Positions 5,490-6,015 of a stretch of DNA of 6,015 nucleotides are shown here, piece after piece. The stretch covers positions 1-6,015 of the forward strand of contig JASHUD010000018.1 of the NCBI GenBank assembly GCA_030040215.1, written 5' to 3'. A program made the translations under genes and the position numbers. The notes beneath the pieces were generated by a model. That model was not told the DNA's origin. It did not search any database and was given only the letters and a program-made list of their open reading frames with translations. The stretch is from Methylovirgula sp. (GTDB lineage Bacteria > Pseudomonadota > Alphaproteobacteria > Rhizobiales > Beijerinckiaceae). Within the stretch, counting starts at the first letter, position 1. Each line of letters begins with the position of its first letter.

Positions 5490-6015
5490 CTACGTGCTCG
5501 GCTTTTCTTCCTCGCGCACGCTCATGGCGGTGCCGCGCCAGATGAAATCGTCCATCAGCCACGCGTCCAGATAGATGACGGGCTGCATCATGTCGCGCAG
5601 CAAAAACAGGAAGGGTAGGCGCCAAGAGATGTGCCAGCGGTTGGCGTAGGCCAGAATCATCTCCCCGCAATAGAGCGAGGCAAGCACCAGCCCCGCGGTC
5701 AGCGGTACGTTCCAGCCGATGAGATCGGCGGCATAGGCGCCGACCAGCGCCGGCGTCGCGCAGCCTGCGAGGATCTCCGGCAGATAATGCGCCGGGAACG
5801 TCTTGCGGCGCATCCGCGCCCAGCGGATTTGCCGATGCCAGAGATCGTGAAGCGTGCGCCGTCCAAGTGGCTGTTTGAACGGACTGTCGACGAGGTGGAT
5901 CTTTAGGCCGGCGCGACGCACCAGCTTGGTTGACGCTGCGTCTTCGGCAATCTCGGCGGCGAGCGCGCGAATGCCGCCGCCTCCCTCCAATACGTCACGC
6001 CTCCACAGCATATTC
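5490..6015 (-). CDS. Membrane glycosyltransferase, ceramide glucosyltransferase/HpnI-like, C-terminal part
   Basis: The minus frame stays open to the right edge, so the N-terminal part is outside the window. The ATG at 6011 is an internal methionine of a LWRRDVLE segment normal for this family. Counting from it, AED at 22-24 supplies the probable catalytic acidic residue. KQPLGRRTL (46-54) and the R-Q-I-R-W form of the (Q/R)xxRW motif (60-64) follow. Three hydrophobic segments at about 78-98, 102-122 and 132-150 anchor the protein in the inner membrane. The end, FIWRGTAMSV, resembles the WRG terminus common in these enzymes. The family (GT2/GT21) transfers a sugar from a nucleotide donor to a lipid: ceramide in ceramide glucosyltransferases, or a hopanoid precursor in HpnI. 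I cannot choose between these without the N-terminus and the genes to the right. It converges on the DAHP synthase with the palindromic repeat between. Confidence 0.8.
   Translation of the reverse strand, partial: NMLWRRDVLEGGGGIRALAAEIAEDAASTKLVRRAGLKIHLVDSPFKQPLGRRTLHDLWHRQIRWARMRRKTFPAHYLPEILAGCATPALVGAYAADLIGWNVPLTAGLVLASLYCGEMILAYANRWHISWRLPFLFLLRDMMQPVIYLDAWLMDDFIWRGTAMSVREEEKPST

Noticed and set aside
4765..5670. 301-residue minus-strand frame spanning the DAHP synthase end, the repeat and the glycosyltransferase end
   Set aside because: It crosses two real genes in other frames and contains the repeat-derived RAKRSNPE peptide, a mark of false annotation.

Overview
The window reads as chromosomal DNA of a GC-rich alphaproteobacterium, most likely of the order Hyphomicrobiales (Rhizobiales). 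Four things point there: the high GC at third codon positions; the housekeeping gene set gph, rpiA, gor and a class II DAHP synthase; an intergenic palindrome whose shadow translation (RAKRSNPE) is familiar from Bradyrhizobium-like genomes; and a GT21-type ceramide glucosyltransferase/HpnI-like gene. A genus cannot be named from this alone. I see no transposase, integrase, CRISPR array or phage gene.

Layout, left to right. (1) Bases 1-213, minus strand: the N-terminus of a small exported protein that runs off the left edge. It lies in a stretch of about 52-53% GC that continues to about 360. (2) A probable terminator (321-368) and a complete tRNA-Val(CAC) with encoded CCA (391-465), both minus strand. 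(3) gph, phosphoglycolate phosphatase-type HAD hydrolase, minus strand, 533-1234. (4) A divergent promoter region (1235-1341). (5) A plus-strand run: a small exported cysteine-containing protein of unknown function (1342-1716), rpiA (1759-2478), gor (2465-3892, overlapping rpiA by 14 nt) and a class II DAHP synthase (4012-5400). (6) A dispersed-type palindromic repeat (5407-5480) between convergent genes. (7) A minus-strand membrane glycosyltransferase (5490 to the right edge), whose N-terminal part is missing.

The core genes are metabolically linked. RpiA works in the non-oxidative pentose phosphate and Calvin pathways. These supply erythrose-4-phosphate to the DAHP synthase, and the pentose phosphate pathway yields NADPH for glutathione reductase. 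Gph removes 2-phosphoglycolate, a by-product of RuBisCO oxygenation or DNA repair. All recognised active-site motifs are intact.

Most of the window is ordinary housekeeping DNA. The points worth a second look are the exported protein with a duplicated LDxxTG...C motif, the apparent lack of Shine-Dalgarno sites at gph and rpiA with promoter-like elements placed as for leaderless mRNAs, a bulged hairpin just upstream of the DAHP synthase, the low-GC flank at the tRNA 3' end, and the palindromic repeat. I found no convincing previously undescribed multi-gene system.
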